DNA of 27,219 bases, taken from contig CAJTIX010000018.1 of the NCBI GenBank assembly GCA_910576795.1, positions 1-27,219 on the forward strand. Reading direction: 5' to 3'. Positions 11,954 through 21,305 of the stretch are shown here, one piece after another (positions within the stretch are counted from its first letter, which is position 1; each line of letters opens with the position of its first letter). The notes beneath the pieces were generated by a model that had not been told where the DNA came from, did no database searches, and saw only the letters and a list, made by a program, of their open reading frames with translations. The position numbers and the translations under genes were made by a program. The stretch comes from an uncultured Bacilli bacterium (GTDB lineage: Bacteria > Bacillota_I > Bacilli_A > RF39 > UBA660).

Positions 11954-12573
11954 TTTCTCTTTTTTTAGACTCAGCGTCCACATACATGATGGTAGGAATT
12001 TATCGTGATACAGAGGAATTATATTTGAAAATAGAAGAAAATGATAATCAATTATCCGAAAAATTATTACCAGCAGTGAAAAAAGCATTTGATACAGTTG
12101 GTATTCCACTTTCCAATATAGATCGCATTTATGTGGTAAATGGGCCTGGTTCTTTTACAGGTGTTCGTATTGGCTGTTCTGTCGCAAAAACAATCGCATG
12201 GGCGTTAAAGAAAGAAATTATTCCCATTTCTGAATTAGAGTTACTTGCTTCTACAGATACAGGAGATCAGAATAAAATTCCTATGATAGACGCACGTCAT
12301 AATTCCGTTTATACAGGAATATATGACGCAGAATTAAATTCACTCATGGAAGACTGTTATACCTCTTTAGATGAAATTTTGCCTAAAATAACTGAGAATA
12401 CTGTGGTTATAAGTACAGATTCATATGATTTTGAAACAATGCTTCCAAAGGTGAATATTCCTCTAATTATTGAAAAACATAAACAAGACACCCCTGTAAA
12501 TCCTCATGGATTAAATCCCAATTATCTAAAACGAACAGAGGCAGAAGAAAAACATGATTCAAATTGTGGATAA
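11950..12573 (+). CDS. tsaB: tRNA t6A biosynthesis protein TsaB
   Basis: This 207-residue inactive ASKHA-fold partner dimerises with TsaD. Signs are the N-terminal strand ISLFLDSASTYMMVGIY and the strongly conserved NGPGSFTGVRIG (64-75), followed by KTIAWALKKEIIPISELELLA. The length is slightly short compared with ~220-230 in relatives. It overlaps tsaE by 4 bp and rimI by 20 bp. Confidence 0.95.
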   Translation: MISLFLDSASTYMMVGIYRDTEELYLKIEENDNQLSEKLLPAVKKAFDTVGIPLSNIDRIYVVNGPGSFTGVRIGCSVAKTIAWALKKEIIPISELELLASTDTGDQNKIPMIDARHNSVYTGIYDAELNSLMEDCYTSLDEILPKITENTVVISTDSYDFETMLPKVNIPLIIEKHKQDTPVNPHGLNPNYLKRTEAEEKHDSNCG

Positions 12574-12952
12574 TTCTAAAATTACAAAAGTTCAAAACTT
12601 AATTAGAACTTATTTTGGAAATACTATAGAAAATGACCCCTTTGTGCATTATCTAAAGTATGAAGATTGGAAAGGAATTTTATCCTATAGTCTGATTTAC
12701 GATAGATTAGAACTCAATTATATATGGGTTGATGATCTGTATAGAAGACAAGGTATTGGGGAACAATTACTTTGCTTTCTAGACACGATTGCGGAAGAAC
12801 AAAAAGTATCCAATATTTCTTTAGAAGTAGAGTGTAGCAATATGCCTGCCATTTCACTATATTTGAAATTGGGTTATAAAATCGTTGCAACAAGAGAAAA
12901 GTATTATCAAGGAAAAGATGGATATTTGATGGTGAAAGAGATGATAAAATGA
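12554..12952 (+). CDS. rimI: GNAT acetyltransferase RimI-type
   Basis: A 132-residue GNAT protein. The acetyl-CoA loop is RRQGIGEQLL (~64-73), followed by ISLEVECSNMPAISLYLKLGYKIVATREKYY, the usual C-terminal half of RimI (N-terminal acetylation of ribosomal protein S18). It starts inside tsaB (20-bp overlap) and its TGA stop overlaps the tsaD start. It lies between tsaB and tsaD as in many Firmicutes. The actual target in this organism is not shown by sequence. Confidence 0.9.
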   Translation: MIQIVDNSKITKVQNLIRTYFGNTIENDPFVHYLKYEDWKGILSYSLIYDRLELNYIWVDDLYRRQGIGEQLLCFLDTIAEEQKVSNISLEVECSNMPAISLYLKLGYKIVATREKYYQGKDGYLMVKEMIK

Positions 12953-13953
12953 AAGATACGTATATATTTGCGATTGAATCCAGTTGTGATGAAACGAGCG
13001 CTTCTATTGTCAAAAATGGTAGTGTAGAAATCGCAACTGTTGTGCTATCACAAATGGATATTCATGCGGAATATGGTGGGGTTGTCCCTGAAATTGCAAG
13101 CCGTCATCATATTGAAAATGTAACAATGGTACTAGAAGAAGTACTAGAGAAGTCAAACATGTCAATGGATGATATTGATGCGATTGCAGTTACCTATGGA
13201 CCAGGGCTGATTGGTTCTTTACTAATTGGTGTACAAGTAGCCAAGACATTAAGTCTAGTTTATAATAAACCACTTGTTCCAGTACACCATATTGCTGGGC
13301 ATATCTATGCGAATAATTTAGTTAAACCAATGGAATTTCCTCTAATTGCACTTGTTGTGAGTGGGGGACATACGAAACTTATTTATATGAAAGAGGATTA
13401 TTCTTTTGAAGAAATTGGTGGTACTTTAGATGATGCCGTTGGAGAAGCTTATGATAAAGTTGCACGTGTTTTAGGACTTCCCTATCCAGGAGGACCTATG
13501 ATAGATAAGTTATCTTTGGAGGGGCAAGATACCTATACATTGCCAATTCCATTAGATGATAATAGTTATAATTTCAGTTTTAGTGGATTGAAGAGTGCGG
13601 TAATCAATTTGGTACACAATGAGAAACAAAGGGGTAACGAAATTCGCATTGCCGATTTGGCTACCACTTTCCAAAACCGTGCGATTGATGTATTAACCAA
13701 AAAAACAATGCGTGCACTGAAAGAGTATCATGTAAAACATTTAATTATTGCAGGCGGTGTATCTGCGAATAAAATTTTACGCAACCGCTTTCAGGAACTT
13801 TGTTTAGAAAACAATATTGAATTAATAGTTCCAAAGATGAAATATTGCACCGATAATGCAGCAATGATTGGAGCAGCTGGTTATTATGCATATAAACTAG
13901 GTAGAAGAGCAGGTCTAGATTTGAATGCCAAAGCTACTGATTCATTAAAATAA
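12949..13953 (+). CDS. tsaD: tRNA N6-adenosine threonylcarbamoyltransferase TsaD
   Basis: A 334-residue catalytic subunit of the t6A complex that moves the threonylcarbamoyl group to A37. Motifs: FAIESSCDETSASIV (7-21), PEIASRHHIENV (47-58), YGPGLIGSLLIG (83-94), metal-binding HxxxH in VPVHHIAGHIYAN (His114, His118), VSGGHTKLIYM, GEAYDKVARVLGLPYPGGP and C-terminal CTDNAAMIG. Length and motifs are complete. It overlaps rimI by 4 bp and ends 14 bp before the DUF362 gene, which probably shares the transcript. Confidence 0.98.
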   Translation: MKDTYIFAIESSCDETSASIVKNGSVEIATVVLSQMDIHAEYGGVVPEIASRHHIENVTMVLEEVLEKSNMSMDDIDAIAVTYGPGLIGSLLIGVQVAKTLSLVYNKPLVPVHHIAGHIYANNLVKPMEFPLIALVVSGGHTKLIYMKEDYSFEEIGGTLDDAVGEAYDKVARVLGLPYPGGPMIDKLSLEGQDTYTLPIPLDDNSYNFSFSGLKSAVINLVHNEKQRGNEIRIADLATTFQNRAIDVLTKKTMRALKEYHVKHLIIAGGVSANKILRNRFQELCLENNIELIVPKMKYCTDNAAMIGAAGYYAYKLGRRAGLDLNAKATDSLK

Positions 13954-13967
13954 AAAGGAGAGATAAA

Positions 13968-14840
13968 ATGGAAAAAGCGAAAGTATATTTTACGAGAACA
14001 ATTACACCAGAAAAAGTTGTGGAGATGTATCAAAAATTAGGAATTGAACTTCAAGGGAAAGTAGCAGTTAAAGTACACTCTGGAGAAGAAGGCAATCAAA
14101 ACTATCTTCACCCTGAATTTATGAAACCGATGATTGCGTATGTAAATGGTACAGTAGTAGAATGTAATACTGCTTATGATGGAGAAAGAAATACTACCGA
14201 AAAACATCAAAAATTAATGGAAAATCATGGTTGGAATACCTACTTTGATGTAGATATCATGGATGCTGAGGGGCCAGATTTAGAACTTTCTATACCAAAC
14301 GGAAAAGTCATTCAAAAAAATTTTGTAGGGAAAAATATACAAAATTATAATTCAATGTTAGTCCTATCGCATTTTAAGGGACATCCAATGGGTGGCTATG
14401 GAGGAGCATTAAAGCAATTATCTATCGGTTGTGCTTCTGCTTATGGAAAGGCTTATATACATGGTGCAGGTGTTCCAGAAGAAATTTGGACATCTAATCA
14501 TGATCAATTCTTAAAATCGATGGCGGATGCTTCCAAATCAATCGTTGATTATTTCAAAGGCAATATTGCATATATCAATGTAATGTGCAATATGTCTGTT
14601 GATTGTGATTGTTGTAGTAAGGCAGAAGACCCTTGTATGCAAGATATTGGCATTTTAGCTTCATTAGATCCAGTTGCTTTAGACCAAGCTTGTATCGATT
14701 TGGTATATCAATCGGAAGATCATGGCAAAGACCATCTCATTGAAAGAATCGAATCTAGAAATGGAACACATACCATTGATTGTGCAGCAGATCTTAATAT
14801 TGGTTCAAAAGAATATGAACTTATCAAAATTGACTCATAA
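13968..14840 (+). CDS. DUF362 family protein
   Basis: A 290-residue protein of the DUF362 family, related to iron-sulphur proteins. It has VAVKVHSGEEGNQNYLHPEF (32-51), YNSMLVLSHFKGHPMGGYGGALKQLSIG (127-154) and a Cys-rich stretch MCNMSVDCDCCSKAEDPC (Cys207, 213, 215, 216, 223) that may hold a metal or Fe-S cluster, followed by ASLDPVALDQACIDLV, a typical DUF362 segment. The role is unknown. AAGGAG lies 9 bases before ATG. It closes the t6A operon, followed by a strong terminator. Confidence 0.88.
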   Translation: MEKAKVYFTRTITPEKVVEMYQKLGIELQGKVAVKVHSGEEGNQNYLHPEFMKPMIAYVNGTVVECNTAYDGERNTTEKHQKLMENHGWNTYFDVDIMDAEGPDLELSIPNGKVIQKNFVGKNIQNYNSMLVLSHFKGHPMGGYGGALKQLSIGCASAYGKAYIHGAGVPEEIWTSNHDQFLKSMADASKSIVDYFKGNIAYINVMCNMSVDCDCCSKAEDPCMQDIGILASLDPVALDQACIDLVYQSEDHGKDHLIERIESRNGTHTIDCAADLNIGSKEYELIKIDS

Positions 14841-14866
14841 AACTTCATAACGAAGTTTTTATTTTG
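14839..14866 (+). terminator. Terminator of the t6A operon
   Basis: AAAACTTC/GAAGTTTT with a 5-nt loop and a T-rich tail, starting inside the DUF362 stop codon. Confidence 0.8.
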
Positions 14867-15032
14867 ATTCTATAAGCAAATTTAATATACATATTTGTAA
14901 AATGAAAGTAAAATATTATATGTTATATCATTTTTATTTCGCATACTTTCCAAAGCTATAGTATAATAAAAATGTATAATAAGATATTAACTTTATGTTA
15001 GAAGCTTCTAGCTAAAAAGAGGGGAATTCGTT

Positions 15033-18000
15033 ATGAAAAAATATAAAAAGATAACAAACAAGGCTCTATTGTTAGGAATTATAAGTCTATCCATTTTGAT
15101 TGGTATGGGTAATACTTCTGGTAGATTTGATATTAATATGAATATGAAAGAAAGTGGCAATACTATTGCTACGAGTATTAATGCAGAAACGAAAACAATA
15201 TACTTGTCAGATTTGGATTATATTACAGATCATAATTGGTCATATAATGGTTGGAGTGGACACTCTATTGGAAAAAATAAAAACCAAGAAGGAGGAAATC
15301 TTAGTTTAATAATTGATGGTACAAGACGTTACTTCAGTAAAGGTTTAAGTGTTCATGCAAAAGGACAAGTTGTTTATGATATATCTCAATTTTCAACAAA
15401 ATATCCACGTTTTATTGCTCAGATAGGTGTAGATGGTTCAAGAGGAACAAATGGTAGTATCTGGTTCCAATTCTATGCATCAAATGATGGACAAAATTGG
15501 ACATCCTTATTAAAAACGGAAACAATGACTGGGTCAACGCCTGCTGAAACCATTGATTTAAATGTTGAAGGATATAAATATTTACGTATTTATGTCGATC
15601 CAGCTGGAAGTAATGCAGCAGATCATGGAACATTGGGTAATGCGAGATTGGTTCCAAAAGATTTTGATGAATCAGCTATGTTTTACGATAAACTTCATAA
15701 TGTTGAATACTATGATAACATATTAAAAAATTGTAGTGTTGAAGAAAACTATAACAACAATTATCGTCTCGTTTTGGAAAGAGCATTCGTTCAAAAAATG
15801 GGTTACTGGAATCTTCAAGATCTTGCAGAACATGGTGAAGGAATCTACGCAACATTGGATTGGCTTCTTGAGAATAATGAAAGATTAGAGCAAATAATTG
15901 AAGTAGGTGAAATTTCTAATCCTATTAAATTTTTACAAATTATATCAGATATTTATAATAAATATACAACTGAATTTCATTCTGAAAATAGTTTAATTTA
16001 TACAAAAATGGCAGTTGGATTAGCAGCTGCCTATACAACAGACGCAATCATGTCACCACTTCGATTTGGTGCCTATTCTGCAAATTATGATTATGTAGAA
16101 CGTTTTACATTGATGAAACAGTTATTTGATGAAAATAAATTTATGAGATTTACTACGAATGGTAAAAGTGGTAACTTAGTTCCAAATGATTGGTTTAAAG
16201 ATTTCCATGTAGAGTTAATCCGTATGATTATGAATGATGGGATAAGAGGAGACGAACTGATTTGGTTGAATGCGTATACACATTATAGAAAAAGTTTTAG
16301 TGAAGGTATGGTTCCATATATAAGCCCTAATTATAATCAAAAGAAACTTTATGCAGAAGAAAATAGAGCTACTTATAATAAAAAATATTTATTAGACCAA
16401 TATGGTGTGCCATATAATGATGGGATTCAACGTTATTGGATGGTTTTTGAAGCAGGTGGAATCTGTTGGGATCAATCCCGTATTGGTCAAACAATGTGGA
16501 AAGTAAATGGACTTCCAGCTGTAGGTGCTTATCAACCAGGACATGAAATGTACTTTACTTACTATCAAGACGATGCTGGAAACGGTTATTGGTCAGAAAG
16601 ATATGGTAATTATAATAGTGCTGGAACTACTTGGGGCGGTGGTCAACGTAAGCGTTTAATTTTTAACTGGGGCGCAAAATATTTTACAGATCAAAATATT
16701 GGTGGTTCCAAAGGTGGAACAAGTCTTGGATATCTATATTTAGCGCAAGCGAACCTAAACAACTATGATAAATATAAGAAATCTGTATATTATAATTTAA
16801 TTGCAAATTCTTATTCTGATGATAATCAAAAATTAGAAACCTACTTTAAATCATTAGAAGTAAATGATATAAACTTGGATACGTATGATTTTATCATTTC
16901 ACTTTATAAAAACATGAGTAATAAAAATGGAGGAACAATTACCTCTAATGATTGGTATGAACTTGCTTTAAAGGTTACCGATGGATATGCATATTATCCA
17001 GTAGCAATGTACGATTTATTAAAAGTGGTTAGACCTTATTTAGAAGGAGAAAAAAAGTTAGCCATTGATACGCTTGAAAAAGAAAAATTGAATGCTGCTA
17101 AAAATGTATCAAACAGTACACTGAATTCCATTGGAGCAGTAAATGCTGGTAGTGGTGTCAGAACACATGCCACTAGACTTTTAGGTCAAACACAACCGAA
17201 TCCAGTTTCTTTCTCTTTTGATGGAGAAAATGCAGGTAAAATTATTTTACATCCAAATTACTCCATTATGTTCGCATATAGTTTAGATGGTGGTGTAACA
17301 TTCTCTGAGTATATTGATGAAGCTTCTGTTACGTTGAGTGAAGAAGAAATCAAAAGTATTAATGAAACCGATGATATTATCATTCGTTTTATGGGGCTAA
17401 CATATACTTTTACAATTGATATTACAAAGGGACAAATATCCAATACTTTATATGCCAATGATTTAGAGAATAGAGTGATTGGAATTGGTTTAACATATGA
17501 ATGGCGCAATAGTGAAGATGAGGAATGGACTTCTTATGCTGTAGCTTCTCCTAATAATACAGGTGATAAGGTTTTGTATGTTAGAAATGGAGCAACAGGT
17601 ACAAAAACAGCAAGTGAAGTCGCAACTTTCCGTTTTACAGCCGATCATGATACTGATAGTAGAAAATATATTCCAATAAGCCATTTATCCGTTAGTGGCT
17701 ATTCTACTCAGTCAGTAGACTCAGGAAGACCATTTTATGCGCCAAACGCAATAGATGGAAATATTCATACCATTTGGCATACAGATTTCAGATATAATGT
17801 GATTACAAATAATCAACCTGCATATTTTATTATTGAACTGGATAGTTTAAGATATATTTCTGCATTAGAATTCATTCAAACAAAATATAAAGTAGATAAT
17901 CCAGACTATATTAAAAATGTTAGAGTATTAGTTAGTCAAGATGGTGAGAATTGGATAGAGGCAGGGAGCATTGAAAACTGTCCAAGAGATACCCAATTAA

Positions 18001-19607
18001 GAACGATTACATTTGATAAGAGTGTTTATGGGAAATTTGTAAAATTGGATATAGATACTTATGATATGTTTGCATCTTTAGCAATGGTAAATCTATATGA
18101 GGATATTACAAGAGAAAAGCCTTCTTCTTCTCCAACTGCTGGAATTGGTTATAGCGTAACTTCTCCAACTACAGAAAATGTAGTCGCAAGACTTATAAAT
18201 CCAAATACAGAAATTAAAGTTTTAGAAATTTTAGACAAAAATGGTAAGGTTATTGATGATTCGGGAAGCCTTTCCTATACATTTACAGAAAACGGGGAAG
18301 TAAAGTTTAAATTTATTGATATTAAAACAGGAGTGGAAGGATTTACAAAAGCAAAAGTAGATTGGATTGATAGAACAGCTCCAACAGGAACCATTGAGTA
18401 TAGTACAACAGAAACTACTAGTGGAACAGTGGTAGCTACTCTTCACCCAAGTGAGGATGTTATAGTTACTAACAATGGGGAATATAGGATAGATGAAAAT
18501 GGAAATGTTTATGATCAAGAGGGGAATATATTGAATGGATATACTGCCGATGCGGAAGGATATTTAAAAGACCCAGATGGAAATATAATTAAAAATATTA
18601 ATACATTTACTTATGAATTTCTATCCAATGGTAAGTTCACATTTGAGTTTATTGACAAGGCAGGTAACAAAGGTACGGCTGTCGCAACAGTAAACTGGAT
18701 TGATACAGAGGAACCAAATGCAACATTCAGCTATAGTACAACGGTATTAACAAATAAAGATGTAATAGTAACGATTCAATTTGACGAGGGTACTATTATT
18801 AAAAATAATGGTGGAAAAAATACCTATACATTTACCCAAAATGGTGAATTTACATTTACATTTGAGGATGAAGTTGGTAACCAAGGAGAAGCGACTGCTA
18901 AAGTTGACTGGATTGATAAATTGGTTCCAACTGCAGAAGTAGAATATGATAAATCACATACGAATAAAGCGATTGTGCGTATTGTCAATCCAAGCAAAGA
19001 GATTACATTTAAAGATGGTAATGGTACTTACGAATTTACCAAAAATGGAACTTATGAAATTGAATTCTATGATCAATTGGGAAATAAGGGTAAAGTAACT
19101 GTAATTATCGATTGGTTAAAGTCTGATTTACCTATTAATCCAGATGTTCCAGAGAATCCTAGTATACCAACAGATCCAAGTACACCAGCTGATAAGCCAG
19201 AGAATCCTAGTATACCAACAGATCCAAGTATACCAGATGATAAACCAGAGAATCCAAGTACACCAATAAATCCAAGTGTACCAGAAAATTCAGGTCAATC
19301 TAGTAATAAGCCAAATACTGGAAATACAATTGTTGATAATGATAATCAATCAAGTAATGTTGTTACTAATCCATCTGATGAAATGAATCCTGATGAAGTT
19401 GAACAACCAAATACTAATGAAGAAGAAAAACCAACAATTACACCAGATGATAAACCTTCAATAAAGCCAGATCATTCGAATTCAGGTAATAATCAAGGAA
19501 TTGAAATTGTAGAAGATAAAAAGAAAAACAATTATGTAATTCCTATTGTTGCGACTACAGTTATTGGAGTATTATCAGTGGGATTCTTTATTAGTAAGAT
19601 AAAATAA
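15033..19607 (+). CDS. Large surface protein: NPCBM, transglutaminase-like core, F5/8C, Ig-like repeats
   Basis: This is a 1524-residue exported protein. Residues 1-~28 are a signal peptide (KALLLGIISLSILIG). Residues ~54-207 are an NPCBM carbohydrate-binding module (FSKGLSVHAKG, VDGSRGTNGSIWFQFYAS, LRIYVD). Residues ~220-670 form a large helical domain with a transglutaminase-like core: Cys478 in GGICWDQ, then GLPAVGAYQPGHEMYF with His504, then GYW. Beta-rich domains follow, with an F5/8-type C module (~880-1027, NAIDGNIHTIWHT) and four Ig-like repeats (~1030-1360, each ending ...GNxGxAxxxVDWID). A Pro/Ser/Asp-rich stalk and a C-terminal membrane helix (IPIVATTVIGVLSVGFF) end it. A KPNTG at 1426 is far from the C-terminus, so sortase anchoring is unlikely. 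It probably binds or cross-links host or cell-wall glycoprotein. It is monocistronic, with GAGGGGA ahead of ATG. Confidence 0.9.
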   Translation: MKKYKKITNKALLLGIISLSILIGMGNTSGRFDINMNMKESGNTIATSINAETKTIYLSDLDYITDHNWSYNGWSGHSIGKNKNQEGGNLSLIIDGTRRYFSKGLSVHAKGQVVYDISQFSTKYPRFIAQIGVDGSRGTNGSIWFQFYASNDGQNWTSLLKTETMTGSTPAETIDLNVEGYKYLRIYVDPAGSNAADHGTLGNARLVPKDFDESAMFYDKLHNVEYYDNILKNCSVEENYNNNYRLVLERAFVQKMGYWNLQDLAEHGEGIYATLDWLLENNERLEQIIEVGEISNPIKFLQIISDIYNKYTTEFHSENSLIYTKMAVGLAAAYTTDAIMSPLRFGAYSANYDYVERFTLMKQLFDENKFMRFTTNGKSGNLVPNDWFKDFHVELIRMIMNDGIRGDELIWLNAYTHYRKSFSEGMVPYISPNYNQKKLYAEENRATYNKKYLLDQYGVPYNDGIQRYWMVFEAGGICWDQSRIGQTMWKVNGLPAVGAYQPGHEMYFTYYQDDAGNGYWSERYGNYNSAGTTWGGGQRKRLIFNWGAKYFTDQNIGGSKGGTSLGYLYLAQANLNNYDKYKKSVYYNLIANSYSDDNQKLETYFKSLEVNDINLDTYDFIISLYKNMSNKNGGTITSNDWYELALKVTDGYAYYPVAMYDLLKVVRPYLEGEKKLAIDTLEKEKLNAAKNVSNSTLNSIGAVNAGSGVRTHATRLLGQTQPNPVSFSFDGENAGKIILHPNYSIMFAYSLDGGVTFSEYIDEASVTLSEEEIKSINETDDIIIRFMGLTYTFTIDITKGQISNTLYANDLENRVIGIGLTYEWRNSEDEEWTSYAVASPNNTGDKVLYVRNGATGTKTASEVATFRFTADHDTDSRKYIPISHLSVSGYSTQSVDSGRPFYAPNAIDGNIHTIWHTDFRYNVITNNQPAYFIIELDSLRYISALEFIQTKYKVDNPDYIKNVRVLVSQDGENWIEAGSIENCPRDTQLRTITFDKSVYGKFVKLDIDTYDMFASLAMVNLYEDITREKPSSSPTAGIGYSVTSPTTENVVARLINPNTEIKVLEILDKNGKVIDDSGSLSYTFTENGEVKFKFIDIKTGVEGFTKAKVDWIDRTAPTGTIEYSTTETTSGTVVATLHPSEDVIVTNNGEYRIDENGNVYDQEGNILNGYTADAEGYLKDPDGNIIKNINTFTYEFLSNGKFTFEFIDKAGNKGTAVATVNWIDTEEPNATFSYSTTVLTNKDVIVTIQFDEGTIIKNNGGKNTYTFTQNGEFTFTFEDEVGNQGEATAKVDWIDKLVPTAEVEYDKSHTNKAIVRIVNPSKEITFKDGNGTYEFTKNGTYEIEFYDQLGNKGKVTVIIDWLKSDLPINPDVPENPSIPTDPSTPADKPENPSIPTDPSIPDDKPENPSTPINPSVPENSGQSSNKPNTGNTIVDNDNQSSNVVTNPSDEMNPDEVEQPNTNEEEKPTITPDDKPSIKPDHSNSGNNQGIEIVEDKKKNNYVIPIVATTVIGVLSVGFFISKIK
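19149..19292 (+). repeat. 48-bp tandem repeat coding the Pro-rich stalk
   Basis: Three 48-bp copies (19149, 19197, 19245) encode 16-residue units like PENPSIPTDPSTPADK. The first two are nearly identical in DNA, so copy number is likely to vary between strains. Confidence 0.8.
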
Positions 19608-19609
19608 CG

Positions 19610-19637
19610 AAAGGGACTATGGTGGTCTCTTTTTTGT
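19610..19637 (+). terminator. Terminator of the surface protein gene
   Basis: AAAGGGAC/GTCTCTTT stem (one G-U), 7-nt loop and a T-run, directly after the stop codon. Confidence 0.75.
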
Positions 19638-19672
19638 CAGAAATATAAAGATATAGTATTGAATAGGGGATA

Positions 19673-19681
19673 TGGTATAAT
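19673..19681 (+). promoter_or_regulatory. Extended -10 promoter of the glycosylase-like/ASCH pair
   Basis: TGGTATAAT lies 35 bp before the ATG at 19716. TTGAAT at 19659 is too near (11 bp) to be a normal -35, so the extended -10 probably carries the activity. Confidence 0.45.
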
Positions 19682-19715
19682 ACATATAGAGAAAAGAAAT
19701 TGATTGAGGTGTGAA

Positions 19716-20462
19716 ATGAATAAAGATAAAATATTAAATACAGTGGATCAGTTAATTGTAATGTATCAAAATGGTGAGCTTGGTGGAGAAGTAATGCCTG
19801 AAGACGCAAATCCTCATTTGGAAAAATCCTCTAATGAAAATTATCTTTATTTTACTTTACCTATGGCATTAAATTATCAAAGGAATTCTTATACATTATG
19901 GGAAAATGCATTAAGAACATATAATGATGAAGAAACGAGATTCGTATTTAATCCGAAAATTTGTTTAGAGAAAAATTTTGAAGAAGTTCAATATGCACTT
20001 ACAAAATATAAAGTAGCATTACAGAAGCAAAAACAAACAGAAATATGGTTAGCACTATGTAAAACCTTTATGGAATTCTATAATGGAGATATCAGAAAAT
20101 TATTTGATTCATTCGATAATGATGTGGATCAGATAAAATATTTTATACAAAAACAAAATAAAAGAAGATTTCCTTATTTATCGGGAACTAAGATCTGTAA
20201 TTATTGGTTATATGTTATGTATCAATATACCGATAGATTATATAAGAATATAGAAAATCTTACGGTTGCTCCTGATACGCATGTCGTAAAAGCTACCCAT
20301 AGATTAGGTTTGATAACAGATGAGGAATTGAATAGACATGATGTTCAATCAATTGTAATTGATAGGTGGAATGAATTATTGAACGAAACAAAATATAAAC
20401 CTATTGATATTCATACCCCATTATGGTTATGGAGCAGAAATGGATTTAAGGAGATAAAGTAA
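19716..20462 (+). CDS. HhH-GPD (OGG/AGOG-like) DNA glycosylase-like protein
   Basis: This 248-residue protein has two stretches that match the helix-hairpin-helix glycosylase core. FPYLSGTKICNYWLYVMY (152-169) parallels the OGG1 GVGTK hairpin, with Lys159 at the catalytic lysine position. APDTHVVKATHRLGL (185-199) has Asp187 at the catalytic Asp position. The rest is helical. I infer a base-excision activity on an unknown damaged or modified base; similarity over the whole length is weak and a nucleic-acid-binding role without catalysis is possible. ATG 19716 has GAGGTG close upstream; an in-frame TTG at 19704 is the alternative start. Its stop overlaps the ASCH gene start (TAATG), so the two are coupled. 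Confidence 0.65.
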   Translation: MNKDKILNTVDQLIVMYQNGELGGEVMPEDANPHLEKSSNENYLYFTLPMALNYQRNSYTLWENALRTYNDEETRFVFNPKICLEKNFEEVQYALTKYKVALQKQKQTEIWLALCKTFMEFYNGDIRKLFDSFDNDVDQIKYFIQKQNKRRFPYLSGTKICNYWLYVMYQYTDRLYKNIENLTVAPDTHVVKATHRLGLITDEELNRHDVQSIVIDRWNELLNETKYKPIDIHTPLWLWSRNGFKEIK

Positions 20463-20911
20463 TGAAAGTTTTGAGTTTAACGGAACCTTTTGCAACCCTA
20501 ATTTTAAGCGGGAAAAAATGCATAGAAACAAGAAGTTGGAAAACGAATTATCGAGGAGAATTATATATTCATGCGAGTAGTACAAAAATTGCGAAAGAGT
20601 GGAAAGAAGATACAGAACTAATGTCTTTGGTAGAGAACATACCACTACACTTTGGCTATATTATTTGCAAATGTACTCTAGTGGATTGCGTATATATGAC
20701 GAAAGAATATGTAGAAGAAGTGAAGAATAATTACCATATAGAATATATCTGTGGAGAATATAAAGAAGGAAGATATGCATGGATATTAGAAGATATTACC
20801 CCGTTAGAAACTCCAATGAAAGCCAAAGGACAATTAAATATATGGAATTACTATAATGAATTGGAAATAATGGATTTGATAGAAAATATTGAATATGGTT
20901 GGATTGATTAA
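20462..20911 (+). CDS. ASCH-domain protein
   Basis: This 149-residue protein starts MKVLSLTEPFATLILSGKK and carries the ASCH signature GKKCIETRSW (17-26), then GELYIHASST, FGYIICKCTLVDCVY and YAWILEDITPLETPM. ASCH domains have a PUA-like fold that binds RNA or modified nucleosides; the small ASCH protein YqfB cleaves N4-acetylcytidine. The domain is complete by ~residue 135. The last ~13 residues (MDLIENIEYGWID) look like the start of the broken gene that follows, so the natural stop seems to have been lost. It is coupled to the glycosylase-like gene, pointing to joint work on modified bases. Confidence 0.8.
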   Translation: MKVLSLTEPFATLILSGKKCIETRSWKTNYRGELYIHASSTKIAKEWKEDTELMSLVENIPLHFGYIICKCTLVDCVYMTKEYVEEVKNNYHIEYICGEYKEGRYAWILEDITPLETPMKAKGQLNIWNYYNELEIMDLIENIEYGWID

Positions 20912-21278
20912 AACAATCATAAGTATCAATTAGTAGATGAAAGATTTTCTGAACATTATATATTACAATCACCGCAAGATGTAATCAAAAATGAAATTGG
21001 TGTATGCTTTGACCAAGTTGAACTGGAAAGATACTATTTTAAGGGAAATGATTTTAATATCAAAACATTCTTTTTAGTATATTATGATAATAACAAATGT
21101 CCAGCTCATGCTTTTTTGACTTTTGAGCGTAATCATAAATATTATTGGTTTGAGCATTCTTGGGAGAAATTCAGAGGAATACATGAATATATATCAAAAA
21201 CCAAAATATCATATTTCAGCACTGGAATTTTATAATCATTGTGATTATGGAAGATATATTGATTTTGAGAGATTATAA
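20870..21278 (+). pseudogene. Decayed transglutaminase-like protein gene
   Basis: From ATG 20870 the frame reads MDLIENIEYGWID, a TAA (20909-20911) where Lys fits (AAA to TAA), then NNHKYQLVDERFSEHYIL, SPQDVIKNEIGVCFDQVELE, PAHAFLTFERNHKYYWFEHS and FRGIHEY. After about 21190 the sense shifts to another frame (YQKPKYHISALEFYNHC...DFERL) ending at 21278. GVCFDQ with HAFLTF resembles the Cys and His regions of transglutaminase-like proteins. The stop plus the frame change with apparent missing sequence mark a broken gene. The first 13 codons are shared with the ASCH reading frame. Confidence 0.7.
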
Positions 21279-21305
21279 AAAGAGACTATTTTGTAAGTCT
21301 CTTTT
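21277..21305. terminator. Bidirectional terminator
   Basis: AAAAGAGACT/AGTCTCTTTT is a perfect 10-bp stem with a 9-nt loop. It overlaps the end of the decayed gene and the stop of the ABC permease gene, closing both directions. Confidence 0.8.

Noticed and set aside
15412..18518. Several minus-strand reading frames within the surface protein gene
   Set aside because: They are shadows of a long, well-supported plus-strand gene; none has a ribosome site or a family signature.
19308..19322. KPNTG as a sortase sorting motif
   Set aside because: It lies ~95 residues before the C-terminus with a long polar stretch after it; sorting motifs sit just before the final helix.
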